Source: Planctomycetota bacterium
Lineage (GTDB): Bacteria > Planctomycetota > Phycisphaerae > Sedimentisphaerales > Anaerohalosphaeraceae
Assembly: GCA_012519365.1 (NCBI GenBank)
Contig: JAAYQH010000208.1
Location: forward strand, 1 to 7,579
Length of the DNA: 7,579 nt
Direction of reading: 5' to 3'
The notes under the pieces were generated by a model. That model saw only the letters and a program-made list of their open reading frames with translations. It was not told where the DNA came from and made no database searches. Position numbers and translations under genes: made by a program. Positions 5,178-7,579 of the stretch are shown piece by piece. Numbering within the stretch: the stretch's first letter is position 1; every line of letters starts with the position of its first letter.

Positions 5178-7579
5178 ATGGAGCGATACTGGACAAAAAA
5201 GCGACTTGACGGTTTGCGGCACGGCGATGTCGAAGCGGTCCGTCAGTGGCAATTGCAATTCGGGCGGTTCATCTATACGTGGTTTTATTTTCAACTGGAT
5301 AAGGATGAATCGCGGGCTGCGATCCTGACGGCCCAAACGCTTTCGGAGGCCTTATCGAAGCTGTCGGCCTTTGACCCGGAACGGACGACGATGTATCTGT
5401 GGCTCAAGGAAATTGCCGCCGAACACCTTCAATCGGCGGTAACGCTCGGCCATGTTACCGTGAGACGTCCGTTGTCCTGGTCGCAGTTGCCTTCTGAGGT
5501 GCTCGAGGCCATGCGTCGGCTGCGCAGCGAACCGATCGGCCCGGAAGTGGCCGGCTGCACTGCGGTTATTGAAATGGTACAAGCAACGTTGGCGGATCTG
5601 TCAGAACAGGATCGCGACCTGCTTATTCGGCGTTATATTCGCCTTGAGACCGTCGATCACATTGCAACCGAGTTGGGAGCATCGCAAGAGAAAGTCAATC
5701 AACAACTGTATATGGCACGCCACGCCTTTCGTCGGGGGTTGTTTTACTTGTTCCAGTCGGTCAATGCCAATGCGTCTGAAGTGGGTGGGGCTGCGGGGGT
5801 GGATGTGTTCGAGAGCAATCTTGAAACGCTCCTGCGGTCGGTCAATCCCGCTGCGACGATTCAGGCTGACCACGCCGAGCAAATTAAACGCGTCGTCCTT
5901 CAGACTGCTTCCGAATTGGCCAAGAATCCGCCGATTTTTCCGCGGGCCGAACGTCGTCTGTATCTCAAACTCGTTGTTGTTGTGGGTGTGGCGGTGGCGG
6001 TTGGGTTGATGGTGGCGTGGATTGCGTGGCGAAGGGGCCACCAAGAGCCGACGACGGCGGGGCCTACCCATACCGACTCGCCTGACAAACCCCAGACCGG
6101 CCCGGCCGATGCCCCGTCGAAGGGATCTTCAAATGCGGCCGGCAACGTCGCAGAGATTCAGCATGTGTTGGAAATTGGAATGCGGGGCGACGTGGCCGGC
6201 TTGCTGGAGGTGCTCAAGACCGGTAGCGAGATTGCCCAATTGGCGGCGGCTCATTATCTGGGGCAATTTGGTGATGAAGCCGCCATCGAGCCGCTTGAGT
6301 TGGCACAAAGCCGATGGTTTCCGAATGGTTCGCCGGATAATCCCTTTGCTCAGGCCATCGCGCAAATTCGCCAGCGGCTTGAGCAGACGGCTCCGCCGCA
6401 AGAACCGACTATTCCGGAATCCTCCGAACCCACCCCTCCGGTGCAACAAGAGACCGAGCGGGAAGAACAAGCTCAACCGCCGGCCGTTTCAGGACGTGTG
6501 ACAGGCTTTGACGGTACCTTTCTTGCCGGTGTGGAGGTGGCTGTCCGGGCCGATGGGGCCGCTTTACCGGCGGAGGCTTCAACGGCCATCACGGCTGCCA
6601 CCGACGAGCAGGGGCGGTATGCCCTAAAGACATTGCCGGAGGGATTGGTCATTATCTCGGTTCGCGATCCGCAGCGACGCATCGCCACAACACGGTGTAT
6701 GATTTGGCCGGTAAAAGATCGGACTTTGACATTGGATTTTGGCGGGCCGAATGCTGTTGCCGGTGCGGTGATGCGGGACGGGCGTCCGCTGGCCGAACAA
6801 ACGGTGCTGCTTTCCGATCATTTTCATGACCCCGAGCGGGGTGTTTTTACTGTTGAGATGCAAACTGACGCCGAGGGTGTTTTTTTCTGTACGGGAGTGC
6901 CCACAGGGCGATACGGCCTATGGGCCCGCCTGGTCGGCAATCGCTGGACCCTGCTGGAACATATTGACGTTGAAAGAGCGGACGTGTCGGTGTTGGTGGA
7001 TTCTGCTGCTGTGGAGCTGGCGGTTCAGATGCCTGATTTGCCGGAATTTCTGCAGGCGACGTCCGTTTCTCTGCGGTACAGCCCCGACAGTTCCGATACG
7101 CTGGCGGTATGGTCGGGCGTCAAGACTGAACAGCAGACAGAGTTTCGCATTTATAATGTTATTCCGACGAACTATACCCTGTGTGTGGATTTCAGCAACA
7201 AGGTGCGCTGGATGCATGATGTTGCGGTGGATCAGCGAGCCGAACAGATCTTCGTTGTCGATGAGATTCCCTATGGGCCAGCCGGCTTAACGGGGCGATT
7301 TTTGAGCGATTGGCCCGAGGGTTTGACGCTTGAGGCTGCTGAGCCGCCGATTCGGATCAGTCTGATGCCCGATCAGGACGGAAGTTATGCGCTGGACGGC
7401 CTGCCGCCGGCGATGTATGCGGTTGGCGCAACGATCAACGGTCTGTTTGTACCATATGTGGAAATCGGGCTGTTTGACGACCAACCGGTTGTCTATGATC
7501 TGGATCCGCAGCAACTGGCCAAAAGCCGCAGTCCGGTGTATGTCTATGTTACAGACGCCGACGGTCGGGGCTTGGCCGG
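5178..7579 (+). CDS. Membrane-tethered sigma-70-like regulator with large extracytoplasmic region (3' end outside window)
   Basis: Open for 800 codons from ATG 5178 (AGGA at 5170-5173) to the window edge, with no stop or frameshift. Residues about 10-85 resemble sigma region 2: YLWLKEIAAEHLQ matches the usual WLxxIAxN, but the core-binding DxxQEVF helix is LTAQTLSEAL and the basic region after it is lost. Residues 131-188 are a good region 4 with helix-turn-helix (LSEQDRDLLIRRYIRLETVDHIATELG, then a recognition helix ending ARHAFRRGL). A juxtamembrane helical part (208-250) follows, then one membrane helix (about 261-284) with Arg on both sides, and a Pro/Thr-rich linker. Next come a HEAT-like segment (326-400, QLAAAHYLGQFGDEAAIEPLE), a Pro/Glu linker (403-434), and tandem carboxypeptidase-regulatory or transthyretin-like beta domains at about 436-500, 526-586, 612-672 and 700-760, with another starting at 785. 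Membrane-anchored ECF-like proteins with long extensions are known in planctomycetes. The N-terminus is probably cytoplasmic and the C-terminus extracytoplasmic. Ligand and targets are unknown. Confidence 0.85.
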   Translation, partial: MERYWTKKRLDGLRHGDVEAVRQWQLQFGRFIYTWFYFQLDKDESRAAILTAQTLSEALSKLSAFDPERTTMYLWLKEIAAEHLQSAVTLGHVTVRRPLSWSQLPSEVLEAMRRLRSEPIGPEVAGCTAVIEMVQATLADLSEQDRDLLIRRYIRLETVDHIATELGASQEKVNQQLYMARHAFRRGLFYLFQSVNANASEVGGAAGVDVFESNLETLLRSVNPAATIQADHAEQIKRVVLQTASELAKNPPIFPRAERRLYLKLVVVVGVAVAVGLMVAWIAWRRGHQEPTTAGPTHTDSPDKPQTGPADAPSKGSSNAAGNVAEIQHVLEIGMRGDVAGLLEVLKTGSEIAQLAAAHYLGQFGDEAAIEPLELAQSRWFPNGSPDNPFAQAIAQIRQRLEQTAPPQEPTIPESSEPTPPVQQETEREEQAQPPAVSGRVTGFDGTFLAGVEVAVRADGAALPAEASTAITAATDEQGRYALKTLPEGLVIISVRDPQRRIATTRCMIWPVKDRTLTLDFGGPNAVAGAVMRDGRPLAEQTVLLSDHFHDPERGVFTVEMQTDAEGVFFCTGVPTGRYGLWARLVGNRWTLLEHIDVERADVSVLVDSAAVELAVQMPDLPEFLQATSVSLRYSPDSSDTLAVWSGVKTEQQTEFRIYNVIPTNYTLCVDFSNKVRWMHDVAVDQRAEQIFVVDEIPYGPAGLTGRFLSDWPEGLTLEAAEPPIRISLMPDQDGSYALDGLPPAMYAVGATINGLFVPYVEIGLFDDQPVVYDLDPQQLAKSRSPVYVYVTDADGRGLA

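Noticed and set aside
5569..6501. Rightward frames of 146 and 159 codons (5569-6009 and 6022-6501), and a leftward frame at 5601-6071
   Set aside because: They lie inside the 800-codon frame from 5178, which carries recognisable sigma region 4, membrane and beta-domain patterns. Their translations are Arg/Trp/Cys-rich, as is typical of shadow frames.
6826..7514. Frames at 6826-7290 (+), 6918-7217 (-) and 7287-7514 (-)
   Set aside because: All overlap the beta-domain region of the long frame, lack ribosome binding sites and have no family-like pattern.

Overview
The window looks like a piece of a Planctomycetota chromosome, most likely of the class Phycisphaerae. The basis is indirect: an ECF-type sigma factor followed by a membrane-anchored partner and an exported coiled-coil protein, and a second sigma-like protein that continues through a membrane helix into a very long extracytoplasmic part, an architecture familiar from planctomycetes. 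Base composition is moderate, with AT-rich spacers, and housekeeping-style promoters are recognisable. No rRNA, tRNA, mobile element or CRISPR array was seen.

Left end (1-463): the 5' end of a leftward gene for a [2Fe-2S] ferredoxin-domain protein, possibly of the corrinoid-activator (RACo/DUF4445) type. Upstream of it are an AT-rich 15-bp inverted repeat and a compact foldable element. Next comes a leftward 26-codon gene for an extremely basic protein, with a strong ribosome binding site and a near-consensus promoter. That promoter overlaps a rightward promoter for the next gene, so their -10 boxes share bases.

Centre-left (464-2900): four rightward genes. They encode a small four-cysteine protein with an acidic tail, an ECF sigma factor, a single-pass membrane protein that is a probable anti-sigma factor, and an exported protein with a Pro-rich linker and a coiled coil. 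The last three are tightly packed, with ATGA overlaps at the joints, and probably form one cell-envelope signalling unit.

Centre (2938-5053): a leftward rhomboid intramembrane serine protease with its catalytic Ser and His intact. It is divergent from a rightward PLP-dependent alpha-oxoamine synthase, closest by motif to 8-amino-7-oxononanoate synthase (BioF).

Right end (5178-7579): one uninterrupted reading frame of at least 800 codons that runs off the window. It encodes a cytoplasmic sigma-70-like module with a diverged region 2 and an intact-looking region 4 helix-turn-helix, then a juxtamembrane helix, one membrane span, a low-complexity linker, a HEAT-like segment, a second linker, and several transthyretin/carboxypeptidase-regulatory-like beta domains. 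It looks like a one-protein, membrane-tethered transcription regulator. Together with the sigma/anti-sigma unit and the rhomboid protease, the window holds two layouts of envelope-to-DNA signalling, one split over several genes and one fused.
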